Notes: a model not told the origin generated them from the sequence alone. Counted from the stretch's first letter, positions 31,745 to 41,242 are shown. The stretch is DNA of 64,000 nt from Blastococcus carthaginiensis (GCF_030731085.1 NZ_JASNFN010000009.1:1-64000); one strand, 5' to 3'. Numbers and translations are program-made.

Positions 31745-33226
31745 TCACCGGGGTACCGGCGGCGGCACCCGCCCGAGCCGCTCGCCGACCGCCACGGGGG
31801 CGGTGTCCTCCTCGGCGCGCGGTACCCCCACCGTCGCCCCCGGCTCGCGGTGGGGAGCCACGCCACGGCGCCGGAGGACCGCATCGAGCAGCAGGAGCAC
31901 CGCGGCGACGGTGACCCCGACGGCCGGCCAGTAGACGTAGCGGTAGTCGTAGCCGATCACCATCGGCAGGTAGCTGACGATGTAGACGGCAGCTGACGCG
32001 CCGATGCCGGCGACCACCCGGGCGTGCCCACCGGCCGGACGCCGGCGCCAGGCCACCGCCGTCACCGCCACGGCGGCCAGCAGCCAGAAGAACGGCCGGT
32101 AGAGGAAGCCGAAGTTGCGGGCCGTGAAGGCCTCGTACGACGCGAGCAGCTCCACCGCCGGCCCGGGGGCGAAGGTCAGTCCCAGTGCGTTCTCCTGGAT
32201 GCCGTACCAGGACACGAATACCTGCTCCGGCGGCGTGTCGAGGAAGTCCGCGAACACCCCGAGGCGGAACTGGGCGTAACGCAGGGGGTGCTCGGCGATG
32301 CCCCGGAGGTAGAGGCCGCGCAGCTGCTCGTGGTGCGTGAGGAAGACGGCGGGCACGGTGCCGGTCGTGTTGGCGCACCGCCAGGTGTAGTTGACGTCGA
32401 ACTCCCCCGGCGGGCACGACGTCGCCATCCGGACGAGGTACTCCTCCAACGGCGGGTCCACCGCCGCCGTCCGGAGCTCGGCCACGGTGTACAGGTGCAG
32501 GACGTCGTCGACCATGATGCTGGCCGCAGGGTGCGTCTCCTGGACCGGCCGGACGGCGTCGATGACCGGCGTCGCGGCGAGCGAGAGGGCGACCGTGCCC
32601 GCGGCCAGGAGCAGCCGGCCGCGCCGCGCGGCGCCCGGCCAGGTCAGCAGGAACAGCAGCGGGACCAGCGCCGGCAGCGCGTTGTAGCGCACCGCGCCCG
32701 CGTAGGCCAGCAGCAGCACGGTGACGGCGATCGTGGTGTTGCGCAGCCAGACCCGCCGGATCCCCTCGCGCAGGTGCAGGAGCAGCACGACGGCACCCAG
32801 CAGCGCGAAGGCGAGCTGCTGGTCCTTCCAGATCACCCCGGAGATGCTCACCACGTACGGCAGGAGCCCGATGCCCAGGGGCAGCAGGGAGAGCAGGCGA
32901 CGCCCCCCGCGCCGGTGGACGTACACCGACAGCAGCGTGAGCGAGCCCCACAGCAGGGCCAGCTGGGCGACGAGCAGGCTGCCCACGCTGCCGGACGACG
33001 ACATCAGCACCCGCCACAGGACGGTCATCACCGGCGGGTGCCAGTCGTCGAGCCGGCCGAGGTCCACGGCCTGCTCGAGCTGACGGACCGAGTCCCAGGA
33101 CATGAGCCCCGGGTACACCGGCGCGACGTTCGCCGCGAAGAGCGCGGTGCCGAGGGCGACGAGGACACCGGTCCAGTGCGCGGCGACCCACGTGCGGCCG
33201 GCCGCCGCGCTGGTCCTGCTCCCCAT
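31745..33226 (-). CDS. Polytopic membrane protein, putative GT-C family
   Basis: The 493-residue protein has about 11 hydrophobic segments. The first (WTGVLVALGTALFAANVAPV) is followed by YPGLMSWDSVRQLEQAVDLG, a loop with acidic residues in the position where GT-C glycosyltransferases hold their catalytic Asp, and then DDWHPPVMTVLWRVL, whose Trp-His-Pro is shared by DUF6020-like and mannosyltransferase-like membrane proteins. A large loop (about 245-335) lies outside. Substrate unknown. It stands alone, convergent with rmlA. Confidence 0.65.
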   Translation of the reverse strand: MGSRTSAAAGRTWVAAHWTGVLVALGTALFAANVAPVYPGLMSWDSVRQLEQAVDLGRLDDWHPPVMTVLWRVLMSSSGSVGSLLVAQLALLWGSLTLLSVYVHRRGGRRLLSLLPLGIGLLPYVVSISGVIWKDQQLAFALLGAVVLLLHLREGIRRVWLRNTTIAVTVLLLAYAGAVRYNALPALVPLLFLLTWPGAARRGRLLLAAGTVALSLAATPVIDAVRPVQETHPAASIMVDDVLHLYTVAELRTAAVDPPLEEYLVRMATSCPPGEFDVNYTWRCANTTGTVPAVFLTHHEQLRGLYLRGIAEHPLRYAQFRLGVFADFLDTPPEQVFVSWYGIQENALGLTFAPGPAVELLASYEAFTARNFGFLYRPFFWLLAAVAVTAVAWRRRPAGGHARVVAGIGASAAVYIVSYLPMVIGYDYRYVYWPAVGVTVAAVLLLLDAVLRRRGVAPHREPGATVGVPRAEEDTAPVAVGERLGRVPPPVPR

Positions 33227-33412
33227 GGGCCTGGCACACCGCTTCCGCGTCGAGGGGTCGCCCGGGCGGCCCGCTACCGGCCGCCAGTCGGGGGCCGGGA
33301 GCTCCGACTCTAGGTTCGGTCGTCGCCGACCCGCGGGTCGGCCGCGCGTGTCGGCCCCGCCCGCACCACCCGACCCGTCCGTCCGCCGGGCGGCGCCCGG
33401 GGGCCCGGTCCG

Positions 33413-34306
33413 CTAACGGCGCCGGTTGTCGACCGGGGCGAAGCGCGGGCCGCGCCGTGGCCGCCGGGGCCCGCCCGCCAGGAGCAGGCGCACCACCCGC
33501 TGCCGGTGCCCCCGCCACGGCTCCAGCAGCGCGAGCATGCCCTCGTCGTCGGTGTCCCGGCGGCCGGTGAGCGCGTAGCCCACGAGGTTCTTCAGGTGGT
33601 AGTCGCCGACGCTGACGGTGTCGGGGTCGCCGTGGACCCGCTGCACCACCTCGGCCGCCGTCCACACCCCGATGCCGGGCAGCGAGCACATCCGCCGCTG
33701 CAGTCCGGCCGAGTCTCCGGCCCGCTCGGGCTCCAGGGCGGAGGCCGCGGTCGCCGCCGCGCGCAGCGCCCGGCGGCGGGCACCGTCCAGGCCGCAGCGG
33801 TGCCACTCCCAGTCCGTCACCTCCAGGACGCGCTGGGCCGACGGCACCACGCGCATCCCCTCGGGGGCCGGGCCGGGGGCGGGCTCCCCCGCCAGCCGCA
33901 GCAGCTCCCGCCACACCCGGTAGGCCTCGGCGGTGGTCACCTTCTGCTCCAGCACCGCCGGCACCAGCGCGTCCCAGGTGCGGCCGGTCCGCCCCAGCCG
34001 GAGCCACGGCGTCGTGCGGTGCAGCTCGGCCACCGTCGGGTGGTCGCCGGGCCGGAACTCCTCGGGGCGGTCGGCCGCGCCGAGCCACTCGGGCACCGCG
34101 GCCCCGGCGGGCTCCGCGCCGGGGCCCCAGGCGCTGATCGCCACCCCCGCGGCCGTGCGGACCAGCCGCACCGTGGCGGCCCCCTCGGGGGTGGAGGTCG
34201 TGCGCCAGGTCCCGGAGTCGGTCACCCGCAGCGCGGGGTCAGCGGCCCCGCGGCGGTGCGGCGCCAGCATCCGGCCGAGGTCCAGGGGCCAGTCCGGCGT
34301 CCACAC
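33413..34306 (-). CDS. AlkA-like DNA glycosylase (HhH-GPD)
   Basis: The 297-residue protein has the HhH-GPD core: LVPAVLEQKVTTAEAYRVW, the hairpin LPGIGVWTAAEVVQRV, and VGDYHLKNLVGYAL with the likely catalytic Asp. It would remove alkylated bases from DNA, starting base-excision repair. The family's iron-sulfur motif is absent, as in AlkA. The GTG start gives a normal length. It is unrelated to its glycan-gene neighbours. Confidence 0.9.
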   Translation of the reverse strand: MWTPDWPLDLGRMLAPHRRGAADPALRVTDSGTWRTTSTPEGAATVRLVRTAAGVAISAWGPGAEPAGAAVPEWLGAADRPEEFRPGDHPTVAELHRTTPWLRLGRTGRTWDALVPAVLEQKVTTAEAYRVWRELLRLAGEPAPGPAPEGMRVVPSAQRVLEVTDWEWHRCGLDGARRRALRAAATAASALEPERAGDSAGLQRRMCSLPGIGVWTAAEVVQRVHGDPDTVSVGDYHLKNLVGYALTGRRDTDDEGMLALLEPWRGHRQRVVRLLLAGGPRRPRRGPRFAPVDNRRR

Positions 34307-34361
34307 CGCGTGGTAGGCGGGGGCGTCGAGAGTGGTGCTCAGCGGGTGCTCCGGGAAGAGG

Positions 34362-35132
34362 TCAGCGGGGTGCCATGCGCAGCGCGCCGTCCATCCGGAT
34401 CACCTCACCGTTGAGGTAGCCGTTCTCGACGATCGCGAGCGCCAGCTCGGCGAAGTCCGACGGACGGCCGAGCCGCTTGGGGAAGGGTATGCCCGCCGAG
34501 AGGGCGGCCCGCGCCTCCTCCGGCAGCGAGCCCAGCAGCGGGGTGTCCACCAGCCCGGGGGCGATGGTGCAGACGCGCACGCCCACGCTGGAGAGGTCGC
34601 GCGCCGCGGGCAGGGTCATGCCGACGACGCCACCCTTGGACGCCGAATACGCCAGCTGCCCGATCTGGCCGTCGAAGGCGGCGATGGAGGCGGTGTTGAC
34701 GACGACGCCGCGCTCGCCCTCCTCGCCCGGCTCGGTCCGCGCCATCGCGGCTGCGGCCAGGCGCAGGACGTTGAACGTGCCGATCAGGTTGACGCCCAGC
34801 ACGCGGGTGAAGCCGCCGAGCTCGTGCGGCGCGCCGTCGCGGCCGACGGTGCGCTGGGCCAGCCCGATGCCGGCGCAGCTGATCGCGATGCGCAGCGGCC
34901 GGTCCTTGCCGGTCGCCTCGGCGACGGCGGCCTCCACCGACGCCTCGTCGGTGACGTCCGTGCGGACGAAGGTGGTGTGCCCGCCCAGCTCGGCGGCGAG
35001 CGCCTGCCCGCGCTCCTCGTTCAGGTCCATGATCGTGACCGCGGCACCCCGGGCGGCCAGCGCCCGGATGGTGGCCTCCCCGAGACCGGAGGCTCCCCCG
35101 CTGACCACGGCTGCGACGTCGAAGTTCTTCAT
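34362..35132 (-). CDS. Short-chain dehydrogenase, 3-hydroxyacyl-CoA type
   Basis: The 256-residue protein is a classical SDR: GGASGLGEATIRAL (NAD loop GxxxGxG), Asp in IMDLNEERG giving NAD preference, NTASIAAF with the catalytic Ser, and YSASKGG with YxxxK. It resembles 3-hydroxyacyl-CoA / 3-hydroxy-2-methylbutyryl-CoA dehydrogenases of fatty-acid or isoleucine breakdown. The real substrate cannot be told. It follows manC by 21 nt on the other side and has its own start with no clear ribosome-binding site. Confidence 0.9.
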   Translation of the reverse strand: MKNFDVAAVVSGGASGLGEATIRALAARGAAVTIMDLNEERGQALAAELGGHTTFVRTDVTDEASVEAAVAEATGKDRPLRIAISCAGIGLAQRTVGRDGAPHELGGFTRVLGVNLIGTFNVLRLAAAAMARTEPGEEGERGVVVNTASIAAFDGQIGQLAYSASKGGVVGMTLPAARDLSSVGVRVCTIAPGLVDTPLLGSLPEEARAALSAGIPFPKRLGRPSDFAELALAIVENGYLNGEVIRMDGALRMAPR

Positions 35133-35153
35133 GCCCCGCAGCCAATCACGTGC

Positions 35154-36254
35154 CTAGGAGAATCGGTCGCCGTACCGCTCCTGCACCGCGCCGAGCAGCT
35201 GCTTGACCCGCTCGGCGTCGGCGACGGGGCAGACCATGGTGACGTCGGCCGTGTGCACGACGACGCTGTCCCGCACGCCCACGAGCGCGACCAGGTGCTC
35301 CGGGTCGTCGCTGAGGACGATGTTCCCCGCCCCGTCCAGCACGACGGCGGGCCCCCGCACCGCGTTGCCCGCGCCGTCGTCGTCGAGCGTGTGCGCCAGC
35401 GCGGGCCAGGAGCCGACGTCCAGCCAGTCCACGTCGAAGTCCACGACGAGCACCCGCCCGGGCTCGGTCGCGGCCGGCTCGAGGACGGCGTAGTCGACGC
35501 TGATCTTCGACAGGCCCGGGAACACCTCGGCCAGCACGGCGTCCCGCGCCGGCCCGGCGGGCGCGGCGACGATGCGGGCCAGGCCCTCGGCCGAGGCCGG
35601 GAGGTGGTCGGCCAGGGCGTCGAGCACCGTGCGGGCGCGCCAGACGAACATGCCCGAGTTCCACAGGTACCGGCCCGAGGCCAGGTACTCCTCGGCGGTG
35701 GCGCGGTCGGGCTTCTCGCGGAACGACGCCGCCTCGGCCACGCCCGGCCGGTCGGTGGGCGCGCCGCGCTGCACGTAGCCGAAGCCGGTGGCCGGCGCCG
35801 TCGGCCGGATGCCGAGGGTGACCAGCGAGCGGGGGCGGGTGGCGAGCGCGTCGTAGGCGGTGCGCAGCGCGTCGGCGAACCGTTCCACCGGCCGGATGAC
35901 GTGGTCGGCGCTGACGACGGCGAGCTCGGCGTCCGGGTCGACGTCGGCGACCAGCGCCGCGGTCAGCCCGACGGCGTTGGCGGTGTCGCGGGCGACCGGC
36001 TCGAGCACCAGCCGGTCGGTGCGCAGCTCGGGCAGCGCCGCCCGCACCTGGTCGGCGTAGCGGGCCGCCGTGCAGACCCAGATGGTGTCGGCGGGCAGCA
36101 CCGCGCGCAGCCGCTCCCAGGCCTCGGCCAGCAGGCTGTGCGGCGCCCCGTCGGCGCCCGCGACGACGTCGAGCAGCTGCTTGGGGCGGTCGCCGCGCGA
36201 CAGCGGCCACAGCCGCGTGCCCGAACCGCCCGCCATGATCACCGCGTGCCGCAC
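35154..36254 (-). CDS. manC: Mannose-1-phosphate guanylyltransferase
   Basis: ManC makes GDP-mannose from mannose-1-phosphate and GTP. The 366-residue protein has the signature GGSGTRLWPLSRGDRPKQLL at its very start, VVSADHVIRP, and FREKPDRATAEEYLASGRYL followed by WNSGMFVW. The GTG start lies 1 nt beyond the wbbL stop (TGACGTG), so translation is probably coupled. The type II isomerase domain of fused ManC enzymes is absent, which agrees with the separate manA gene. Confidence 0.96.
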   Translation of the reverse strand: MRHAVIMAGGSGTRLWPLSRGDRPKQLLDVVAGADGAPHSLLAEAWERLRAVLPADTIWVCTAARYADQVRAALPELRTDRLVLEPVARDTANAVGLTAALVADVDPDAELAVVSADHVIRPVERFADALRTAYDALATRPRSLVTLGIRPTAPATGFGYVQRGAPTDRPGVAEAASFREKPDRATAEEYLASGRYLWNSGMFVWRARTVLDALADHLPASAEGLARIVAAPAGPARDAVLAEVFPGLSKISVDYAVLEPAATEPGRVLVVDFDVDWLDVGSWPALAHTLDDDGAGNAVRGPAVVLDGAGNIVLSDDPEHLVALVGVRDSVVVHTADVTMVCPVADAERVKQLLGAVQERYGDRFS

Positions 36255-36255
36255 G

Positions 36256-37200
36256 TCAGCCCTCCCCGGCCCCGCGGCGCCGCGGGTCGGGCACGGCCGC
36301 CAGCTCGCGGGCACGGCGCTGGAACCGGGCGCCGGCCGCGACCCGCCCGCTGACGTAGGAGACCAGCATCCGGCCCCCGAGCCCGGCGCGGAACGCGGTG
36401 CGCAGCGGGGCGTGCCGCCGGCGGGGGTACTGCCCGGAGAGGTACCGCAGCGCGCTGGTGTGGTGCACCCGCTGCATCCGGTGCGGCTCCCGCCGGGTGG
36501 CGTGCCCGCCCTCGTGCTCGACGACCGCGGTGGGCACGTAGACGTGCAGCCAGCCCGCGCGGGTGAGCCGCTCGGCGAGGTCGACGTCCTCGAAGTACAT
36601 GAAGTAGCCCGGGTCGAAGCCGCCGACGGACCAGAAGGCCTCCAGGTCGACCAGCAGGCACGAGCCGCTCAGCCACCCCGCCGGGCGCTCGCGGGGTGCC
36701 TCGCGCTCGCGCCGGTAGCGCGCGGTCCACGGGTTGCCGGGCCACGCCCAGCCCAGCAGAGCGTGCCCGGCGCCGGTGGACAGCCGCGGCAGGTCCCGGG
36801 CCGACGGGTAGAGCTCGCCGTCGGGCGTCATGATCGCCGGGCCGAGCGTGGCGGCCCGCGGCCAGCGGTCGGCGGCGGCCAGGAGCTCGTCGACCGACCC
36901 GGGCGAGAAGCGCAGGTCGGGGTTGGCGATCAGCGCCCGCCCGGTGCGGACGTCGGCGAGCCCGGCGTTCGCCGCCGCCCCGTAGCCGATGTTCCCGCCC
37001 GTGCGCAGCACCCGCACGTGCGGGTGGCGGGCCGCGGCGCGCTCCGGTGCGCCGTCGGTCGAGCCGTTGTCGGCGAGGACCACCTCCACCGGCCCGCTGG
37101 TCGCGCCGGCCAGCGAGTCGACGAACTGCTCGAGCGCCGCACCCGGCGAGTAGGTGACGGCGACGACGCGCAGCGGCGGCGGGCCGGAGGGAGACGACAC
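36256..37200 (-). CDS. wbbL: Rhamnosyltransferase WbbL (wall linker unit)
   Basis: WbbL adds L-rhamnose to decaprenyl-PP-GlcNAc, finishing the linker on which the galactan is built. The 314-residue protein is a GT2 enzyme with VVAVTYSPG, VLADNGSTDG, ALIANPDLRFSPGS as the DxD-equivalent region, GWLSGSCLLV, and FDPGYFMYFEDVDLAERL with the catalytic-base Asp/Glu. The GTG at 37200 has TAGGGT 8 nt upstream. It is coupled to manC and divergent from glf, matching the mycobacterial wbbL1-manC pair. Confidence 0.92.
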   Translation of the reverse strand: MSSPSGPPPLRVVAVTYSPGAALEQFVDSLAGATSGPVEVVLADNGSTDGAPERAAARHPHVRVLRTGGNIGYGAAANAGLADVRTGRALIANPDLRFSPGSVDELLAAADRWPRAATLGPAIMTPDGELYPSARDLPRLSTGAGHALLGWAWPGNPWTARYRREREAPRERPAGWLSGSCLLVDLEAFWSVGGFDPGYFMYFEDVDLAERLTRAGWLHVYVPTAVVEHEGGHATRREPHRMQRVHHTSALRYLSGQYPRRRHAPLRTAFRAGLGGRMLVSYVSGRVAAGARFQRRARELAAVPDPRRRGAGEG

Positions 37201-37208
37201 GGGGGCCC

Positions 37209-37214
37209 ACCCTA
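37209..37214 (-). promoter_or_regulatory. Candidate -10 of wbbL (leaderless)
   Basis: TAGGGT ends 8 nt before the wbbL GTG. It faces the equivalent glf site 136 nt away. Confidence 0.4.
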
Positions 37215-37349
37215 GGCACTCGGACCGGTCACGCTCGGATCCCGTCCCGCGACAGGGCCCGGCGGGGTGCATGGGATGGATGTGACGGAACGGGCCGCTA
37301 CGCGGCGCGGCACCACCGCTGCGTGGTCGTGCGCCCCCTGACCGACAGG

Positions 37350-37355
37350 TACCGT
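37350..37355 (+). promoter_or_regulatory. Candidate -10 of glf (leaderless)
   Basis: TACCGT ends 8 nt before the glf GTG, the same spacing as at wbbL and rmlA. Confidence 0.45.
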
Positions 37356-37363
37356 CGAGACCC

Positions 37364-38551
37364 GTGACCACCACAGGACCTGACCTCGTCGTCGTAGGCT
37401 CCGGATTCTTCGGGCTCACCGTCGCCGAGCGGGTGGCCAGCCAGCTCGACAAGCGGGTGCTGGTCATCGACCGCCGGGACCACATCGGCGGCAACGCCTA
37501 CTCCGCCCCGGAGCCCGAGACGGGCATCGAGGTGCACGTCTACGGCGCGCACCTCTTCCACACGTCGAACGAGCGGGTCTGGCGCTACGTGAACCAGTTC
37601 ACCGAGTTCACCGACTACCAGCACCGGGTCTTCAGCATCTACCAGGGGCAGACGTACGCCCTGCCCATCAACCTGGCCACCATCTGCCAGTACTTCGGCA
37701 AGAGCTTCTCCCCGGACGAGGCGCGCGCCCTGGTCGCCGAGCAGGCCGGCGAGATCGAGACCGCCGAGGCCGCCAACCTCGAGGAGAAGGCGATCTCGCT
37801 GATCGGCCGGCCGCTCTACGAGGCGTTCATCCGCGGCTACACGAAGAAGCAGTGGCAGACCGACCCGACCGAGCTGCCCGCGGCCGTCATCGCCCGGCTC
37901 CCGGTGCGCTACACGTTCGACAACCGGTACTTCAACGACACCTACGAGGGTCTGCCGAAGGACGGCTACACCGCCTGGCTGCAGCGCATGGCCGACCACC
38001 CGAACATCGAGGTGCGGCTGAGCACGGACTACTTCGACGTCCGCGACGAGCTGCCCGCCGACGTCCCGACGGTGTTCACCGGCCCGATCGACAAGTACTT
38101 CGGCTACGAGGCCGGGGAGCTCGGCTGGCGCACGCTGGACTTCGAGACCGAGGTCCTGCCGATCGGTGACTTCCAGGGCACCTCGGTCATGAACTACGCC
38201 GACGAGGACGTGCCCTACACGCGGATCCACGAGTTCCGGCACTTCCACCCGGAGCGGGACTACCCCCAGGACAAGACCGTGGTCGTGCGGGAGTTCTCGC
38301 GGTTCGCGCGGACCGGCGACGAGCCCTACTACCCGATCAACACCCCGGAGGACCGCGCCAAGCTCGAGCGCTACCGCGAGCTGGCCACGAAGGAGGCCGC
38401 GGAGAAGCGGGTCCTCTTCGGGGGGCGGCTCGGCACGTACAAGTACCTCGACATGCACATGGCCATCGGCTCCGCGCTCAGCATGTTCGACAACCGGATC
38501 CGCCCCTTCTTCGACCAGGGCGGTTCGCTCGACGGTCGCCTGGAGGACTGA
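37364..38551 (+). CDS. glf: UDP-galactopyranose mutase
   Basis: Glf interconverts UDP-galactopyranose and UDP-galactofuranose with reduced FAD, supplying the only donor for galactan. The 395-residue protein shows the FAD loop VVGSGFFGLTVAERVA, DHIGGNAYS, YGAHLFHTSNERVWRYVNQF, IRGYTKKQWQTDP, and YKYLDMHMAIGSAL at the C-terminal FAD site. The GTG start has no ribosome-binding site. It heads a plus-strand operon with two glycosyltransferases. Confidence 0.98.
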   Translation: MTTTGPDLVVVGSGFFGLTVAERVASQLDKRVLVIDRRDHIGGNAYSAPEPETGIEVHVYGAHLFHTSNERVWRYVNQFTEFTDYQHRVFSIYQGQTYALPINLATICQYFGKSFSPDEARALVAEQAGEIETAEAANLEEKAISLIGRPLYEAFIRGYTKKQWQTDPTELPAAVIARLPVRYTFDNRYFNDTYEGLPKDGYTAWLQRMADHPNIEVRLSTDYFDVRDELPADVPTVFTGPIDKYFGYEAGELGWRTLDFETEVLPIGDFQGTSVMNYADEDVPYTRIHEFRHFHPERDYPQDKTVVVREFSRFARTGDEPYYPINTPEDRAKLERYRELATKEAAEKRVLFGGRLGTYKYLDMHMAIGSALSMFDNRIRPFFDQGGSLDGRLED

Positions 38552-38606
38552 TGCAGGAGACGACCGCCTGCACCGACGGCGACCGCCTTCCCGAGGAGAA
38601 CCACCG

Positions 38607-40226
38607 GTGACCGACCCGCACGACCAGACCGGGGCCCACCGGGTCTTCGAGATCCTCCACGAGCCGGACTGGTTCTCCGGCCTCACACCGCGCGAGGCCC
38701 GACTGCTCGACGGGGCGCTGGCGTTCCACTGCCTCGCGCGTCCGGGAGAGCGCGTCCGGGCGACGGTGCTCCGGACCGACGGCCCGCACCTGCCGTCCCT
38801 GACCGACCAGCGGACGTCGCACATCGAGTGGCCCGACGACCGGACGGTGGTCGGGACGATCGAGGCCCACGCCACCGGGCACCCCCAGTCGCCGACCGGC
38901 GTCGTGGACGTCGTCCTGGACCTCGGCGGGCCGCCCGAGTCGCTGATGCGCAACGAGCAGCCCCCGGGCAGGCTCCACGCCGCCCGCAACACGGTGCGCC
39001 GCCGGGTCCCCGTCGCCTTCGACGCCGCCCGCCAGCTGCGCACGGACCGGCTGGAGAACCGCCGCCTGTCCCGGCCCATCCCCCGTGTCGGCCGCTTGGA
39101 CAACACCTCGGTGGGCTCGTCCAGGGGTTCCACCAAGGCAGTGCTCTTCGGGCTGCACTGGCTCGAGCTGGGCGGGGCCGAGAAGTGGGCCACCGAGACC
39201 ATCTCGCTCGCCCGCGAGGCCGGGTTGTTCCCGATCGTGCTCAGCGACCGCCCCTCGGGCCACCCCGACATCGTCCGACCGGAGTACGACGGCGCACTGG
39301 TCATCCCGCTCACGCACCCGATGAGCGGCCCCCAGGAGTCCCGGCTCCTGAGCCAGCTGTTCGAACGGTTCGACATCCGGGGCGTCCACGTCCACCACTG
39401 CAGCTGGCTGTACCAGCGGCTGCCGTGGATCCGCGCCCAGTACCCGGGAACCGAGCTGGTCGACTCGCTGCACGTCCTGGAGTGGCGGACCGGCGGCTTC
39501 GTCGACATCGCGCTGAGGTTGTCCAACGTCATGGACGCCCACCACGTCATCTCGCCGCAGCTGCGCGACTACCTCGTCGACCGCCAGGGGCTGCCGCGGG
39601 AGAAGGTGCAACTGGCGACCCTGGCCGGCCTGACCGTCGACCCCGCCGCCGGCGACCGTCCCGAGCCCACGCGGAAGGCCGGTGATCCGCTCACCATCGC
39701 CTTCGTGGGTCGGTTCACTCAGCAGAAGCGCCCCTACCTGTTCCTCCGCCTCGCAGCGCACCTGCGCAAGACCCACGGGGACCGGGTCCGCTTCGCCATG
39801 CACGGCGACGGCGAGCTGGCCGCCGAGGTGCGGTCGCACCGCGCACGGCTGGGGCTCGACGGCGTCGTGGACCTGCGCGGTCCCGACCAGCCGGTGTCGA
39901 AGACCTTGTCCGAGGCCGACCTGCTGGTCATCAGCTCGGACAACGAGGGTGTCACGCTGACCTCCTTCGAGGCCGACGCCCACGGCGCCCTCGTGATGAG
40001 CAGCGACGTGGGTTCCCAGGCTTCGGTGGTCCTCCCGGAACTCCTGCTACCGCGCGCACCCCTGGCGTTCCTGCGGGAGGCCGAGCGGAACATCGCCGGC
40101 CTGCTGGACGACGCCGAGCGATTCACCGCCCTGCTGCACCGCCAGCACGGGCGGGTGTCCGCCTTCGCCGCGCTCCCCGATGCCCGGGCGTGGACCCGGG
40201 AACTCTACGAAAGGTGGGCTTCGTGA
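38607..40226 (+). CDS. GT4-type glycosyltransferase with extra N-terminal domain
   Basis: The 539-residue protein has a C-terminal GT-B glycosyltransferase (about 170-539) with GLHWLELGGAEKWATETISL at the acceptor side, FVGRFTQQKRPYLFLRL, and the donor motif EGVTLTSFE (E-x7-E). The first 160 residues are an unfamiliar domain starting HRVFEILHEPDWFSGLTPRE, perhaps a targeting or acceptor module. The GTG has GAGGAGAACC upstream. It overlaps the next glycosyltransferase by GTGA and follows glf after 55 nt, so a role in galactan or a related polymer is likely. Confidence 0.82.
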   Translation: MTDPHDQTGAHRVFEILHEPDWFSGLTPREARLLDGALAFHCLARPGERVRATVLRTDGPHLPSLTDQRTSHIEWPDDRTVVGTIEAHATGHPQSPTGVVDVVLDLGGPPESLMRNEQPPGRLHAARNTVRRRVPVAFDAARQLRTDRLENRRLSRPIPRVGRLDNTSVGSSRGSTKAVLFGLHWLELGGAEKWATETISLAREAGLFPIVLSDRPSGHPDIVRPEYDGALVIPLTHPMSGPQESRLLSQLFERFDIRGVHVHHCSWLYQRLPWIRAQYPGTELVDSLHVLEWRTGGFVDIALRLSNVMDAHHVISPQLRDYLVDRQGLPREKVQLATLAGLTVDPAAGDRPEPTRKAGDPLTIAFVGRFTQQKRPYLFLRLAAHLRKTHGDRVRFAMHGDGELAAEVRSHRARLGLDGVVDLRGPDQPVSKTLSEADLLVISSDNEGVTLTSFEADAHGALVMSSDVGSQASVVLPELLLPRAPLAFLREAERNIAGLLDDAERFTALLHRQHGRVSAFAALPDARAWTRELYERWAS

Positions 40227-41128
40227 GCACGACCAACGTGGCCGCGGTCATCGTCACCTACAACCGGGCGGACAAGCTCGGCAAGGTGATCGAGCAGGTC
40301 CTGAACCAGGACCGCCCGGCCGACCAGGTGATCGTGGTGGACAACGCCTCCACCGACTCGACCGCCTCCGTCCTCGACCAGTACCGGGGCCGCGACACGG
40401 TCCACATCGAGCAGCTCACGGAGAACACCGGCGGCGCCGGCGGCTTCGCGCACGGCATGTCGGTGGCCTACGAGCGCGGCGCGGACCTCGTCTGGATCAT
40501 GGACGACGACTGCTACGCCGACACCGACGCACTGCGCCAGCTGGTGGACGGGCACGCGGCCGCCGAGAAGAGCATGGGCATGCGGCTGCCCTACGCCTGC
40601 TCGGTCGTGAAGTGGACCGACGGCGACGTCTGCGAGATGAACAACCCCGAGCCGACCTGGGACTGGGGGAAGCTCCTCGCCCGTGGCGAGCAGAGCGTGC
40701 TGGTCAACTCGTGCTCGTTCGTGTCGGTGATGTTCCCCCGCTGGGTGCTCACGCAGTTCGGTCTTCCGCTGTCGGAGTACTTCATCTGGTTCGACGACCA
40801 GGAGTACACCCGCCGGATCACCGCCGCGGGGCCCGGCGTCCAGGTGCTGACGAGCACGGTGACGCACGACCTCGCGGTGAACCGCGGGGTGAACTTCGGG
40901 GACGTCAACGACTCGAACATGTGGAAGTTCGCCTACGGGGTCCGCAACGAGGCGTCCTACCGCTGGCACCACGAGGACCCGTTCGCCGCCCTGCGGTTCG
41001 CGCAGCGGCTCTTCACCGGCCTGCGGGGCGGGCGCGTGCCGTGGCGGCTGCGTCGCCGGCTGGCGAAGAAGTTCGTCGAGGGCATCCGCTTCGACCCGAA
41101 GCCGGCCTTCCCGCGCACGGTGCTCTGA
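40223..41128 (+). CDS. GT2 glycosyltransferase, galactofuranosyl- or rhamnosyltransferase-like
   Basis: The 301-residue protein has VAAVIVTYNRADKLGKVIEQ, VIVVDNASTDST, NTGGAGGFAHGM, the metal motif Asp-Asp-Asp in LVWIMDDDCYADTD, and YFIWFDDQEYTRRI. The same NxGGAGGF and WxDD motifs occur in GlfT1 and GlfT2, so galactofuranose is a likely donor. It is the last gene of the glf operon and is followed by a strong terminator. Confidence 0.85.
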   Translation: MSTTNVAAVIVTYNRADKLGKVIEQVLNQDRPADQVIVVDNASTDSTASVLDQYRGRDTVHIEQLTENTGGAGGFAHGMSVAYERGADLVWIMDDDCYADTDALRQLVDGHAAAEKSMGMRLPYACSVVKWTDGDVCEMNNPEPTWDWGKLLARGEQSVLVNSCSFVSVMFPRWVLTQFGLPLSEYFIWFDDQEYTRRITAAGPGVQVLTSTVTHDLAVNRGVNFGDVNDSNMWKFAYGVRNEASYRWHHEDPFAALRFAQRLFTGLRGGRVPWRLRRRLAKKFVEGIRFDPKPAFPRTVL

Positions 41129-41154
41129 CCTCGGAGCGACCTGGTACGACAGCA

Positions 41155-41187
41155 ACGGACCCCCTCCCCGGCCGGGAGGGGGTCCGT
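41155..41187. terminator. Perfect 14-bp bidirectional hairpin terminator
   Basis: ACGGACCCCCTCCC (41155-41168) and its exact complement (41174-41187) enclose a 5-nt loop. It lies between two converging glycosyltransferase genes and can end both transcripts. Confidence 0.8.
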
Positions 41188-41202
41188 CCGCGTCGCACGG
41201 CA

Positions 41203-41242
41203 CAGGCGGCCTCGTCGTGGCTCAGGCGGCCTCGTCGTGGCT
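41203..41242. repeat. Exact 20-bp tandem duplication after glfT1
   Basis: CAGGCGGCCTCGTCGTGGCT occurs twice in a row with no mismatch. It covers the 3' flank of glfT1 up to the stop codon and is followed on the same strand by the hairpin at 41155-41187. Confidence 0.9.
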
